Shown: positions 19,922-30,282 of the stretch, piece by piece
Numbering within the stretch: position 1 is the stretch's first letter
How the letters are laid out: each line of letters begins with the position of its first letter
Source of the DNA: Agapetus fuscipes
Taxonomy: Eukaryota > Arthropoda > Insecta > Trichoptera > Glossosomatidae
Assembly (NCBI GenBank): GCA_951799405.1
Contig: OX637333.1
Coordinates: 28,354,785-28,418,784 of the forward strand
Length of the DNA stretch: 64,000 nucleotides
Direction of reading: 5' to 3'
Program-made: the position numbers and the translations under genes
The notes under the pieces: model-generated
Told to the model about the DNA's origin: nothing
What the model saw: the letters and a program-made list of their open reading frames with translations, nothing else
Database searches by the model: none

Positions 19922-20245
19922 TTATGGCGGATTGCGGAGAGGAGCAATGAGCAGGGGGGAAGCTAGAGGGATTTGAATATTTACAATAGGGCCATTCTGC
20001 TTACATTTATGAATTTCAATTGTTTCTAGGGCATTTAGTTGCCTGTATTTACATTCCGAGTGCAGAACCCTTACATCGTCAATGCCAAAGGTATGGTCAT
20101 TTTCAATGCAATGATCCGCCATTTCGGAATATGCAGACAGACCTCTAAATGCCCTATTGTGCTCCTTGAATCTTACATTTATTGATCTTGAGGTCTGTCC
20201 AACATACACAGAGTCGCAGTCTGCACACGAAATACTGTAAACTCG
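19922..20245 (-). pseudogene. Penelope-like element GIY-YIG endonuclease, C-terminal fragment
   Basis: The frame reads VYSISCADCDSVYVGQTSRS, then INVRFKEHNRAFR, HCIENDHTFG, LNALETIEIHKCKQNG and a stop at 19922. VYS..C..CD..YVGQT..S, with the following Arg and the later Glu, is the GIY-YIG core of Penelope-like retroelements. The reverse transcriptase is absent. An in-frame stop lies just upstream, where an unrelated LINE scrap begins (about 20250). The fragment is 5' truncated and not functional. Confidence 0.85.
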
Positions 20246-20250
20246 TTTTT

Positions 20251-20600
20251 AAAGGATAGATGACAAAAGAGTGAAACTGAGAAAATGAAAAAGAAAAAGA
20301 AGGATCAATAAAAAATTGTTTGATAATGTTGGTGAAATTGTAAAAGAATGGGATATACAGAGTGAAAATATGAAAGAAGTAATTGCGTGATAAAGGTGAT
20401 GGGTATGAATTGATTGAAGGATGTTTGCAGAAATATGAAGATATTGAGGCAACTCTGCAGAGGTTCTGGCCATTCCTAGTGGGATGGCGACAGAGTTGCA
20501 GTGATAGGGATATGGGTGAATGAAAGGTTGATGCGACGTGGAAAGTAAAGACGGAACCTAGCGGGTAAAACAATTGCTCATAATAAGCAAAAGCGTGCAT
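20251..20600 (+). pseudogene. RTE-like LINE ORF remnant
   Basis: GAAATTGTAAAAGAATGGGA, TACAGAGTGAAAATATGAAA and GAGGCAACTCTGCAGAGG follow the order of the minus-strand ORF at 31486-31926. They are riddled with stops and indels. Confidence 0.6.
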
Positions 20601-20631
20601 CCCATATCTACAAGCATGGATACGTAAGGTA

Positions 20632-20845
20632 GTCTAAATCTAAGCTGCAAAGATATATATCATTTAAGATACATATCAAACGCATTCCCACAAGTAGACA
20701 TGTATAAGTTCGCGCTTACACAGGTAGACTACCTGAAGATGACCAATATGGTCGAAAACGTTCGTAATATTTGAAATATTTAAGAATTAGTAATTTTTGA
20801 ATATATTTTATATTTGTGAAAATAAACAGTGGTTTAAAGTATAAA
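20632..20845. mobile_element. T-unit 3' half (minus) followed by a Penelope-type end (plus)
   Basis: Bases 20632-20722 are the tail half of a T-unit on the minus strand. Bases 20725-20845 on the plus strand carry GAAGATGACCAATATGGTCG, AAAACGTTCG and TTTGTGAAAATAAA, like a Penelope 3' terminus. Confidence 0.55.
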
Positions 20846-21075
20846 AAGGTGTTATCTAATTAAATAACAACCAAAAAAATAAATAATAATATGTATGGAC
20901 ATCAAAAACTAAACAGAAAACAAATTCTAATTTAAAAAACCCTAGTAGATATTCCTCATGCACCAATAATCTTCGATCATAAGCGACAACTACTTCTAAC
21001 TCTTTTATCATTGCCTCTTTTTTGTAGAAGAGACACGCCCCCTAATGATATCTGATATGACTACGACTAATTTGT

Positions 21076-21240
21076 GATTGTCGAGGGGCTAGGCGCTAGC
21101 ACTCGAATTTGTGTTATCACTTACGTTGGTTCGAACCCCGCCTGCGTCATGTCCCATCGACAAAAACATCGATCCTGGTTCCTCAGATGTCATTGGGTAG
21201 CTATTAATGAATAATTCATTAACAATATTTAATTATTTAT
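21076..21240 (+). mobile_element. SINE3, head and proximal body
   Basis: TTGTCGAGGGGCTAGGCGCT (A-box side) and GTTGGTTCGAACCCCGCC (B box) are followed by CAGATGTCATTGGGTAG. The 3' end is missing. Confidence 0.7.
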
Positions 21241-21267
21241 TTGTACTTTTACGTACCTACTTATTAA

Positions 21268-21482
21268 CGTTTTGTAGACTAGCGGTTAACACTTCTGACT
21301 GGTAAATGGAAGGTTGTGGGTTCGAACTCGGTAGAACTTGTACCAAGCAACAGTCACTAAAGGTCCATCCAGCCTTAAAGCAACTGGGTTGAGTATTTGC
21401 GCTTTCAACAGCGACGACCAAACTCGCAAAGGGCTGTTGAGGTGTGATACACAAAGCAGCGCTCACCAAATAAATCATCCTA
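21268..21482 (+). mobile_element. SINE2 with tail B
   Basis: The tRNA-like head (GGTTGTGGGTTCGAACTC) and body (AAAGGTCCATCCAGCCTTAA) end in tail B: GGGCTGTTGAGGTGTGATAC, CAGCGCTCACCAAATAAATC. There is no 5S head, and the body is shortened. Confidence 0.8.
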
Positions 21483-21583
21483 ATGACTTCCTGACCATCT
21501 GACCATCCTAATGATTATTAACGATAAAACCTGTTTCTAGCCTTGCAAAATAGGATGATCAATTGCATACCTCTTCAAAAATC

Positions 21584-21800
21584 TGTTTAAAAAAATATGA
21601 GAAATTCTTTCTTCTCTACACTAGGACATAGACAATCGATTGTTTTTTTTTTAATAAATTAATAAAGATGAGACATTATTTCGTCTCTACACTAGGACAT
21701 AGACAATCGTGGTTGTTTTTAATACATTAAAAAAATATGAGAAATTCTTTCTTCTCCACACATCGACACAAACAATCTATTGTTTTTTTTTTTTAATTAC
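21584..21800. repeat. Three imperfect tandem copies, about 70 bp each
   Basis: Units begin near 21592, 21665 and 21734 and share ATGAGAAATTCTTTCTTCTC, ACACTAGGACATAGACAATC and a T-run. Confidence 0.75.
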
Positions 21801-22094
21801 ATGGAAGATCATTTATTTTTGGCATTAAAACAATGAAGAACTAGTGTTGCTCGCCTTCTCGGTCCACATTTCTTTTTTTAGCACTTCACACGAAACGCGA
21901 TGTGTTTTTTAGCTGGAGCAGTCACGCAATTATTATTATTATGTGAGAATAAAGAAAAAACCCGTTTCCTCGTTTCGGTTCTCCAATCAACGCGCCCATA
22001 ATGCGCCCGCAGAGTTGAAACGAAAACCGAAACCGAATTTTAGTTTTTTTTTGTGCACTATATGTTACCCTACCCTAGTTACAGTGCACCCTCA

Positions 22095-22660
22095 TCTAAT
22101 CTAATCTAATCTAAGTTGCAAGGATATTAAACATTGGAGACTCACATCTTATCTAATCTAATCTAAGTTGCAAGGATATTAAACATTGGAGACTCACATT
22201 ACATGCATTATCACAACTAGACACGTAGGGCCGTCCATATATTACGTCATTCGAATTAAGGGGGGGGGGAGTCTGGTCTGCGGATGATGGCAAATGACGT
22301 ACGAGTACCAAAAGTGACGTCGTTCTTTTAAATACCATTTCCTACAAAATATACATAATATTATGTAAGATATATAACATTATTAATTATTAAGCTCATC
22401 CATTATTACAGCAAGCGGGGGGAGGGGTCATTAGATAATGACTATAGGATGATTGTAGGGAGGGGGGGGTCGAAAATCGACAAAAATCGATGACGTAATT
22501 TATGGACGGCCCCGTACAAGTTCGCGCTAGCATTTGCCGCATGTGAAACCACAACATAAAAACCAAATCCCAAATGGACATACACCCTGCAACTCTTGCC
22601 CTCCTTCCCTAAAACAGGGGTGACATTGGCAAGGTGCTTTACCACTTCGGCCATTACACC
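22095..22660 (-). mobile_element. T-unit with duplicated tail, interrupted by a MITE
   Basis: The tail and adjoining 30 bases (TCTAATCTAAG, TTGCAAGGATATTAAACATT) occur twice, at 22095-22145 and 22146-22203. The unit then runs to CACGTA, is broken by 22228-22512, and resumes at CGTACAAGTTCGCGC through to GACATTGGCAAGGTG. Confidence 0.8.
22228..22512. mobile_element. MITE with GGGCCGTCCATA ends, 4-bp duplication CGTA
   Basis: The ends are GGGCCGTCCATATATTACGT and ACGTAATTTATGGACGGCCC. The uninterrupted T-unit reads CACGTACAAG at this point, so the CGTA on each side (22224-22227, 22513-22516) is a 4-bp target duplication. There are internal G-runs and no ORF. The superfamily is not assigned. 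The second copy is at 48955-49230. Confidence 0.75.
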
Positions 22661-23220
22661 GAGATTTTTTATTTATTTATGAATTACACTAAAAATATCT
22701 TATTTAAGAGCTTTGTATTTCGAGCCTTAGGGTGTTGCGCCACGACATGAATACGGCTTTTCAGTACGTTAAATAAATCATTTCCTCGCCCTCGGGTGTA
22801 CTCGTCAGGCACATACAACCGGTAATCCTCCAACAGGGTGGGATTGTCAATTATGCCGTTGATAAACTTATGATACGATAGAGTAGTTGTTCATTTTTTT
22901 GAAAGACTGAGTAAACTTTGACGGTGCTAGGATTTGAGAACGAATAAAACACTAAAATAGGAAATCATGTTTTTTGGGAAACGATTTTTTCTGGGTTGGG
23001 AATAGAATCAAGTACCATCTGATGGATAGTCTGATTTTCCCTATAAGACTATTTTTCCTGCTTGTTTTATTCGCTTTGGAACCCGTCACATCTTCCAGCT
23101 CTGGACGTTTCAACAATAATTTCCATTAATAAGAAATTATGAATATTACAATTCATAATTTATTTTTTTCACAATAAATTAAATTACAATAAATAAATTG
23201 TATTTCTTTTTAATAATAAT
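22661..23220. other. Gene-free stretch
   Basis: No coding region, tRNA or recognised repeat is seen. Bases 22680-22870 have higher GC than their surroundings but are not assigned. Confidence 0.35.
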
Positions 23221-23746
23221 CCCACCGAGGGTGTCAGAAACGATTACCCATTTCAATGTTTATTTAAAACCCAAATTAAAATACCGGTAAGGTTTACTCA
23301 GCCTCAACAAGAAATGAATACCGGCCCTCTTGGGAGATAGGAAACCTCCATTTTAACTGAAGCGGTTGGCGTAAGACGGGCCCCCTTATCTGTAGAAATA
23401 AATATGTTCACTCGGCACATGCGATCCCTTCGGTGAAAGCGCGGCAAGAAGTGATGCTATATTTGTAGCTTAGTTGGGATTGGAATAGGTGACGTCACTT
23501 GGGCTAGGGATATTTAGAATGTTCGAACGCAACGCAAAAAAATACGCAACTAGCTACACATATAGTGTAACTTCTTGCCGCGTACTCATTTCTTGTGAAG
23601 GCTGAGTAAACCTTGCCGGTATTTTATTTCGGGGTTTGAAATAAACACCGAAACGGGAAATCATTTCTGACACCCTCGGTGGGATTCGAACCCGAGCTCA
23701 CGGCATGGAATGCAAGCACTCTACCAACTGAGCTATCGACCAGACT
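23221..23746. mobile_element. Inverted pair of SINE1 copies
   Basis: Bases 23221-23478 are a plus-strand SINE1 without its tRNA head (CCCACCGAGGGTGTCAGAAA to CGCGGCAAGAAGTG). Bases 23544-23746 are a minus-strand SINE1 with head (GGTTCGAATCC, TAGCTCAGTTGG) but an internal deletion. Together they could fold into a long hairpin. Confidence 0.8.
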
Positions 23747-23924
23747 ATATATCGGACCGTATGATCAACCCCTACTCATAGCCGTCCTGTATGTATGTGT
23801 CAGAAGGACTCCCAGCACATTGACGCTCATGCAAAGCTATATATTTTCTCAAGTCCTCATTCATATCACCCAATATCACCCCATTACATATAGAACGACC
23901 GGCTAATGATCTACGTAATCTATA

Positions 23925-24155
23925 ATCCAAGTTGCAAAGATATATTCATATTAAGTACAATCCCTCAAGCAGACACGTATAAATTCGCGCTTACACATGG
24001 CGCATGTGGACTTACAACATAAGCCCAATATTAAATGAACACAAGCCCTGAAACTCTTACCGACCTTCCCTGAAACAGGGGTGTCACTGGCAAAGTGAAC
24101 CATTTTTTTACAATATGTGTGGTCAGCCTCATAGCAACCTATAAGTCAAGGAGTT
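23925..24155 (-). mobile_element. T-unit, full length
   Basis: It runs from AATCCAAGTTGCAAAGATAT to CCTATAAGTCAAGGA, with the CCTTCCCTGAAACAGGGGTG core intact. The microsatellite is reduced. Confidence 0.85.
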
Positions 24156-24169
24156 GATGATGGAGATGC

Positions 24170-24265
24170 AGGAGAGATATATTCCTGTTCCGTTGCTGTA
24201 GTCTATGGAAACTGGACGTTCCGGACGTTTCGCCGATGTCTACGATGGGCTTCTAAGATAGCAAC
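24170..24265. mobile_element. Penelope-type terminal motif
   Basis: ACTGGACGTTCCGGACG, TTTCGCCGATGTCTACG and ATGGGCTTCT resemble 9690-9745. No coding sequence is seen. Confidence 0.35.
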
Positions 24266-24310
24266 AGAACCCGAAAAAAAAATTATAATCGGTACTACGG
24301 TAATCGGTTA

Positions 24311-24565
24311 TTCCTTGACTTATAGGTTGGTATGAGGCTGACCACCCGTACTGTAAAAAATGGTTCACTTTTCCAATTGGTCATTCCTGTTTCAGGGAAG
24401 TTCCGCAAGAGTTGCAGGGCTTATGTTCAATTGTGATTGGGTTTTTTTTATATTGTAGGTCCACATGCGGCATGTGTGAGGGCGAAATTATGCGTGTCTG
24501 CTTGTGGTAATGCATTTAATGTGAATCTCAAACGATACATATCATTGCAACTTAGATTTTTATTT
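24311..24565 (+). mobile_element. T-unit, full length
   Basis: It runs from ATTCCTTGACTTATAGG to GCAACTTAGATTTTTATTTA. The core reads CATTCCTGTTTCAGGGAAG. The tail microsatellite has decayed. Confidence 0.85.
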
Positions 24566-24816
24566 AGGTACGCTTTCTGCCAAACTACTTCTGGCATGAA
24601 AGTGCTAGCAAATTTGTAGCTATGCAATTCGGGCGCCATGACTCCATAAAAGTAAAAGATAACTCCAAATAGACAGTGGAATAAATTATATGCACTATCA
24701 CCACTCACAAGTCGATTGCACGTCGTATCACAGTATAACGTCACTTCAGAGCTTGTTTGTCTTATCTCCAACACAGGTAATTTCACATAATTATGCAATG
24801 TTTGTATGTGTAAAAG

Positions 24817-25375
24817 TCCGGTCGATAGCTCAGTTGGTAGAATGCTTGCATTCCATGCCATGGTTCGTGGCCTGGGTTCGAATCCCAGCGAGGGTGTTTG
24901 AAATGATTTCCCGTTTCGGTGTTTATTACCGGAAAGGCTTACTCAGCCTTCACAAGAAATAAGTACCAGCCCCCTCGGGAGCTGGGAAACCCCCACTTCA
25001 ACTGAAGTGGTTGGCGCAAGGCCAGCCTTCTTATCTAATCTAAGTTGCAAAGATATGTTACATTGGAGATTCACATTACATGCATTCTCACAACCAGACA
25101 CGTACAAGTTCGCGCTTGCACATGCCTCATGTGAACCTACAACATAAAAACCAAATCTCAAATGGACATACACTCTGCAACTCTTGCCGTCCTTCCCTGA
25201 GACAGGGGTGACATTGGCAAAGTGAAACATTTTAACAGCATGGGTGGTCAGCCGCATACCAACCTACAAACAAACTTGTGAAAATAAACAGGTTACACTC
25301 ACCACATGCAAAACCCCTCGGGGATATTGCGGCAAGAAGTTACACTATTTGTGTAGCTTAGCTGCATTTGCGTTT
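24817..25375 (+). mobile_element. SINE1 split by a T-unit
   Basis: The head CCGGTCGATAGCTCAGTTGG and B box GGGTTCGAATCC are followed by the body to 25033. After the T-unit the element resumes (ACTCACCACATGC, GCGGCAAGAAGTTACAC) to about 25375. The SINE is therefore older than the LINE end inserted in it. Confidence 0.8.
25034..25266 (-). mobile_element. T-unit of the young subfamily, inserted in SINE1
   Basis: It runs from TCTAATCTAAGTTGCAAAG to GCCGCATACCAACCTA. It is near-identical to the copies at 35218, 48600, 50325 and 54100, sharing the same continuous reading frame of about 75 codons. Confidence 0.85.
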
Positions 25376-25414
25376 TTGACGGTAGGTACCTATGTCTTAT
25401 GAAATCTGGAAATT

Positions 25415-25665
25415 AAAATATGCTAAATCTAAACTAAATCTAAACTAAATCTAAGCTAAATCTAAGCTGTAAGGATATGTATCATTTGAGATTCATATTA
25501 AATGCATTCCCACAAGCAGACACACATAATTTAGCGCTCACACATGTAGCATGTGGACCTACAGTATAAAAAACCCAATCTCAAATGAACATAAGCCCTG
25601 CAACTCTTGCCGACCTTCCCTGAAACAGGGGTGACATTGGCAAAGAGAACCATTTTTAGATATCA
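25415..25665 (-). mobile_element. T-unit with (CTAAAT)n tail
   Basis: The tail is four to five AACTAAATCT/AGCTAAATCT units. The body follows to GACATTGGCAAAGAGAACCA. The start is truncated. Confidence 0.8.
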
Positions 25666-25699
25666 CAAACAACTTAAACATTATCGCGTTGTACGTTTT

Positions 25700-25795
25700 T
25701 TTCTTGGCCAGATTGTGTAGAATGTGATTCATTTGAAGCTTTACCTGTTGATCAAATGGTAGATAAGCCAAACACGCACTGGGCGGACGACACAC
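25700..25795 (-). mobile_element. MITE X terminal fragment
   Basis: CAAATGGTAGATAAGCCAAA, then CACGCACTGGGCGGACG, matches the MITE X left end in reverse. Comparable scraps lie at 28890-28965, 30935-30970 and 61757-61812. Confidence 0.5.
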
Positions 25796-25969
25796 TGACT
25801 CCTTTCACTCCATATAACTTCACTTTAGTGTTTTTGATATTTTTTCACATACCCTACTTACTTGTATTGCAACACACTTACTCAATAACGGTTATTTAAT
25901 CCAACAAAATAAAATAAAACAAACAGTATTTACAACGCGCCAAAAATGAAAGCCATGTCGAAAACAATA

Positions 25970-26215
25970 TCTATAATCGTAGTTGTAAAGATATATTACT
26001 TTAAAGATTCATGTTACCTGCATTCCCACAAGCAGACGCGTACATGTTCGCTTTTACGCATGCCGTATGTGAACTTACTACATAAAAACCCAATCTCAAA
26101 TGAACATGAGCCCTGCAATTTTTGACGACCTTCCCTGAAACATGATTGACATTGGCAAGGTGAAACATTTTTTACAGTATGGGTGGTCAGCCTCATACCA
26201 ACATATAAGTAAGGG
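25970..26215 (-). mobile_element. T-unit, full length
   Basis: It runs from TCTATAATCGTAGTTGTAA to ACCAACATATAAGTAAGGGA. The GAAACAGGGG core is mutated to GAAACATGATT. Confidence 0.8.
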
Positions 26216-26289
26216 AAAGAAATTATGAAAAATGCGATATACAGAGTTAGCACAAAATAATAAAATTAATGGAAATGCTGGTATTTTTA

Positions 26290-26388
26290 TAAGATCGAAT
26301 TAAACGAGACAAGCAAGAATAAGAAAAAGTGGAGGCAACTCTACAGAGGCTCTGGTCACCTCTTGAGGAATGGAGATAGAGTCACAAG
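26290..26388 (+). pseudogene. RTE-like LINE ORF scrap
   Basis: It translates in part as RKWRQLYRGSGHLLRNG, like the KKWRRICGGTGHPL end at 31486. It was cut by the SINE1 that follows. Confidence 0.55.
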
Positions 26389-26718
26389 AATAACTCAGTT
26401 GGTAGAGTGCTTGCATTCCATGCTGTGAGTTCGGGTTCGAATCCCACCGAGGGTGTCAGAAATGATTTCCCGTTTCGGTGTTTATTTCACACCTCATAAT
26501 AATATACCGGCAAGGTTTACTCAGCCTTCACAAGAAAATAAGTACCAGCCCTCTCGAAAGCTGGGAAACCCACACTTCAACTGAAGTGGTTGGCGCAAGG
26601 CCGGCCCCCTTACCTGTAAAAATAAATAGGTTCAACTCGCCACATGCGATCCCTTCGGGGATAACGCGGCAAGAAGTTACACTATATGTGTAACTCAGCA
26701 GCGTTTTTTTTTTTTTTT
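26389..26718 (+). mobile_element. SINE1, near full length
   Basis: The A-box side AACTCAGTTGGTAGAGTGC and B box GGGTTCGAATCCCACCG precede the body (GGTGTTTATTTCACACC, CAAGGTTTACTCAGCCTTCA, CTTCAACTGAAGTGG), the 3' end CGCGGCAAGAAGTTACAC and a T-run. It is among the best-preserved SINE1 copies here. Confidence 0.9.
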
Positions 26719-27194
26719 AATAAAATAAGGTTTATGAATTCATTTGAATTTGAATATAAAATATTTTTTTAGATAAACTTAATGTGAATTTACCACAGGT
26801 TTCGTATACAAAATTCAATTATCAGATTAAAATTTATAGTTAACAATTGTTTATTATTTTGTTGTTTTTTTTCTCACACAAAATTTACCACAAAATAATT
26901 CAGTCAAATGATTCACCTCCCCAAATTATGTGCACTCAAAAATGTTTCGTATCTCCCATCGCATTAAACTCTAATTTGGTATAATGAAAATTGAGTCGAT
27001 TAAAGCAATTTTACTTTCTCACTAGTGTTTTCACTTTTTTAAAGCGATCTAACAGAACGTAAATAGTTAATTAGCAATTAAAAATACAAAAAAATGTATT
27101 TTTAGAATTAATTAACGTGGAAATGGCAACCGTCCGTGTAAAGACATAATTCTGTACATTTCGCAGAAGGCAATACTTTCTTTAAAACTTATTT
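26719..27194. other. AT-rich gene-free stretch
   Basis: No gene or recognised repeat is seen. Confidence 0.35.
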
Positions 27195-27583
27195 CTGTAC
27201 CTTAGAGCATAAACAACGGTAGTCACATTTAGTATGTAAAATGTGCAGGAGACGAGTTATAGTGAAAATGTGCACTTTTTTAAACCATCATAACTTCTAA
27301 ACTAGACGAGATATTTTTGATCTGTGAAAACTGTTTATCTTCTTTTATCGATATTTATTTAATGTGGAGTAATGTGAACAACGTATGTGGAACTTCCGTG
27401 GTTTATGCTTGCACTTTTATGTGCATCCCATATTTATTACACTTGATATCTCAGTAACTATGTATGAGTTCGAGGACTCCAATATTTTTACCACTTATAG
27501 AACAGCTAATTATTATAATTTCTGCATCATTAACTCAAAAACGCAAAAAAGTGGACTTCCGTTGTTTATGCTCTAAGGTACAG
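27195..27583. mobile_element. TIR element, second copy (reverse of 8738-9117)
   Basis: The ends CTGTACCTTAGAGCATAAAC and GTTTATGCTCTAAGGTACAG enclose an interior that is the complement of 8738-9117 (AACGTATGTGGAACTTCCGT, ACACTTGATATCTCAGTAAC) with few differences. Confidence 0.75.
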
Positions 27584-27682
27584 ATTGTAGAAACATACGA
27601 AAAGGAGAACAACTTGCAATTCATTTTGCTGTTTTTCCCCATTTTAGTGTTTATTTAAAACAAAAAATGAAAATACCATCTG

Positions 27683-27975
27683 TATTCCTTGACTTATAGG
27701 TTGGTATGAGGCTGACCATCCATCTATAATCTATAATCTAAGCTGCAAAGATATGTTAACATTTAAGGCTCATATCAAATGCATGCCCACAGACAGGCAC
27801 ATGTAGGTTTGCGCCTACACATTTTGCTTGTGTGCATACAAATAAAAAAAAAACCTCACATGGACATAAACCTTGCAACTCCTGCCGCCGTTCCCTGAAC
27901 CGGAGTGGCATTGACAAAAGTGAACCGATTTTTACAGCACGGGTGGTCAGCCTCATACCAACCTATCAGTCAAGG
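27683..27975. mobile_element. T-unit start (plus) abutting a full T-unit (minus)
   Basis: Bases 27683-27722 are the first 40 bases of a plus-strand unit. Bases 27723-27975 are a complete minus-strand unit from ATAATCTATAATCTAAGC to CCTATCAGTCAAGGA. The second probably inserted into the first. Confidence 0.8.
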
Positions 27976-28014
27976 AGCTGTATTGGAGCCATACTGTAAA
28001 CAAAAGGCATACTT

Positions 28015-28580
28015 TGCCCGTTGGCAAAGTGAACCTTTTGTCGACCTTCCCCTCTTTCGGGGAAGGTCGGCAAGAGTTGCAGGGCTTCAGTTTATTTGAG
28101 ATTTGGTTTTTAAATTGTGAGTTCACATACGACATGTTAAAGCGCGAACTTGTAGGGTGTCTGAACATCGAACCATTTACTTTAAGAGTCATGGGTACGC
28201 ATCTGCCCTAGAGGTTCTTGTTTTGTTGTGCCGTTGCTCTTACTTCACGGGAAGGCCTTCCGCCACTTAATATAAAGCTTTGTATGAGCGGCCATGTGCT
28301 GTGGGTCTTTCTGACATGCATACAGGACTGGTACGAGGAGGGTTTGAGCATACTGGTTGTCTATTCACGATAGGGGATAGAGTAGATTCATTTCGATTTT
28401 ACCAGAAAAAACAATAATTAATGGTATTGTGAGGCACAATACCTTTATTCCTTTTTCGGGGAAAATCGAGATGAGTCTTCTCTATCCCCTATCGTGAATA
28501 GACACTGTCTGCTTATGGAAATGCATTTAATATGAATCACAAATGTATCTAATATATATTTGCAACTTAGATTATAGATT
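28015..28580 (+). mobile_element. T-unit interrupted by a 342-base insertion
   Basis: It starts inside the unit at GGCAAAGTGAACC. Its core hairpin is perfect (CCTTCCCCTC, TTTCGGGGAAGG). It breaks after TGTCTG (28158-28163) and resumes with TGTCTG (28506-28511) GCTTATGGAAATGC to the CTTAGATTATAG tail. Confidence 0.75.
28164..28505. mobile_element. Insertion flanked by TGTCTG, carrying a 145-bp TIR element
   Basis: The flanking TGTCTG copies suggest a 6-bp target duplication. The 3' part 28359-28503 has inverted ends GTCTATTCACGATAGGGGAT and its complement. The first 195 bases include GAACCATTTACTTTAAGAG, which recurs near 47255. The class is unknown. Confidence 0.6.
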
Positions 28581-28979
28581 GATAGATGGACATATCCATC
28601 ATAAAAAGGAAGATTCATTTGCGAAATTTTTACAATTAATTACAAATTGATAATGGTTTGCCAATTTTAAAATTAGCGTAAAAGAGATTTGGAAAGTACA
28701 GTGGCGTACACGTACGTAATTGCTTAATTGCATTTATTGCATATATTAATTGGTGCTCTACAAAAATACCGGCACGCCACATAAAAAAAAAACGATAATT
28801 TCCTATACGAGTGTTTCTTCAATCTTCAATCAAAGCTGATTTTTTTTTATAATTCAAAGCCTAGAAAAAGGTCTGAACATTTCGCCTCCCCAATGCTTGT
28901 TTGGCTTATCTAACATTTGGTTCAAAGATGAACTTCTTACAATAACACTCTAATTGAGTGTTTTTTTGTTTTCATACTA

Positions 28980-29215
28980 TAATAATCTATAATCTATAGT
29001 CTTAGTTGCAGAGATATAATAACATTTAAGTCTCTCAAATGCATGCCCACAAACAAACACGTGTAGTTCACGCTTACAAATGCTGAATGTGTACTTACAT
29101 ATGAATTCAAACCTCAAATGAACAAAAGCCCTACAATTTTTGCCGACCTTCCCTGACACAGGGGTGACATTGGCAAAGTGAACCATTGTTTACGTATAAG
29201 TCAAGGAACGAATAC
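28980..29215 (-). mobile_element. T-unit, full length
   Basis: It runs from ATAATCTATAATCTATAGTC to TACGTATAAGTCAAGGA. The CCATACTGT region next to the start is shortened. Confidence 0.8.
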
Positions 29216-29535
29216 GTTTTTACTATTTGTGTGATGGTGGAGAATTTACGCGATGAATTATACTAAGGGGACATTTTTATATATAATATTTTCGACGATG
29301 TTTATCACCTTTTATGGTTGGAGACATCATAAATCTATCTGAGTGGATATATAAGTAGCTTGCAGTTTCTTAAGTAACTGTATCGTGTTTGTTACTTTTA
29401 AGCATAGCCATCTCAAATATTAAAGCCATGAGTTATGGAGATCATATGGCAACATAGCTATTTATTACTGTAGCCATATTTTTAAATTTATTCCGTACCT
29501 TTAATACATTTCATTAACTAATAATAGGAGGCTGT
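29216..29535. other. Gene-free stretch
   Basis: Nothing is recognised. Confidence 0.35.
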
Positions 29536-29539
29536 CTAT

Positions 29540-29870
29540 AATCTTTCATCTATGCTGCAAAGATATATAAACATTTACAAATTCCTATGAAATGCATGGC
29601 CACAAACAGACACGTATAAGTTCACAATTGCAATTGCAGCATATGTGCTGACAAATTAAAATCAAAACCACAAATGAACATACACCCTGAAATTTTTGCC
29701 GACCTTCCCTGAAACAGGGAAACATTGGTTAAGTGAACCATTTTTCAAGGACCCTCCTTGAATTAAATAAAATAGCTTTATATTCAGTTGTTTCACTTTA
29801 GCAATAATACCCTGCTTCAAGGAATGGCGACAATGAGTCAGGGTTTATGTTCATTTGAGATATGTGTATC
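29540..29870. mobile_element. T-unit (minus) plus a T-unit scrap (plus)
   Basis: Bases 29540-29750 on the minus strand hold the tail through to GAAACAGGGAAACATTGG. Bases 29808-29870 on the plus strand hold CTGCTTCAAGGAATGGCGAC, then TTTATGTTCATTTGAGAT. Confidence 0.7.
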
Positions 29871-29955
29871 TTTTTTTTACAGTTTAGCTTGCAGCTTTTT
29901 AAAGATCTCCACGTAGTATATATATAATATAATAATAAGTATTATATATTATAAA

Positions 29956-30255
29956 GATAGAAAAAGAAACGAAGACATCAGACACCTAACAAAAGTCACA
30001 GACATCATGGATCGTATTGCAAAACTAAAATGGCAATGGGCAGGCCATATGGCAAGACGAGATGACAACCGATGGGCAACGAAAATCCTCAAATGGCGAC
30101 CATGGGAAGATAAAAGAAGCGTCGGCAGACCACAAAAAAGATGGTCAGATGACATTGTTCCAGTCGCGGGGCGGAAATGGATTCAGAGGGCACAGGATAG
30201 AAAGGAGTGGAGAAACATGGAAGAGGCCTATATCCAGCAGTGGAGAGATGGCTAA
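29956..30255 (+). pseudogene. LINE protein C-terminal fragment (KLKWQWAGHMARR)
   Basis: The frame reads DIRHLTKVTDIMDRIAKLKW, then QWAGHMARRDDNRWATKILK, VGRPQKRWSDDI, WRNMEEAYIQQW and a stop. This W-GH-R, GRP-RW-DD and EEAY-QW order is the C-terminus of an insect non-LTR element distinct from the RTE-like family. The RT domain is absent. Confidence 0.8.
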
Positions 30256-30282
30256 GGAAGAAGAAGAAGATTATATATAAAT

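Noticed and set aside
20154..20600. 148-codon minus-strand frame
   Set aside because: It is antisense to a decayed RTE-like ORF and runs into the Penelope fragment in the wrong frame.
24448..24861. 137-codon minus-strand frame
   Set aside because: It crosses the junction of a T-unit and the head of SINE1 in antisense and has no domain.
24817..24900. tRNA genes suggested by TAGCTCAGTTGG and GGTTCGAATCC boxes (here and about 20 other places)
   Set aside because: Each is followed by the same SINE body rather than a 3' acceptor-stem end and T-run. They are tRNA-derived SINE heads.
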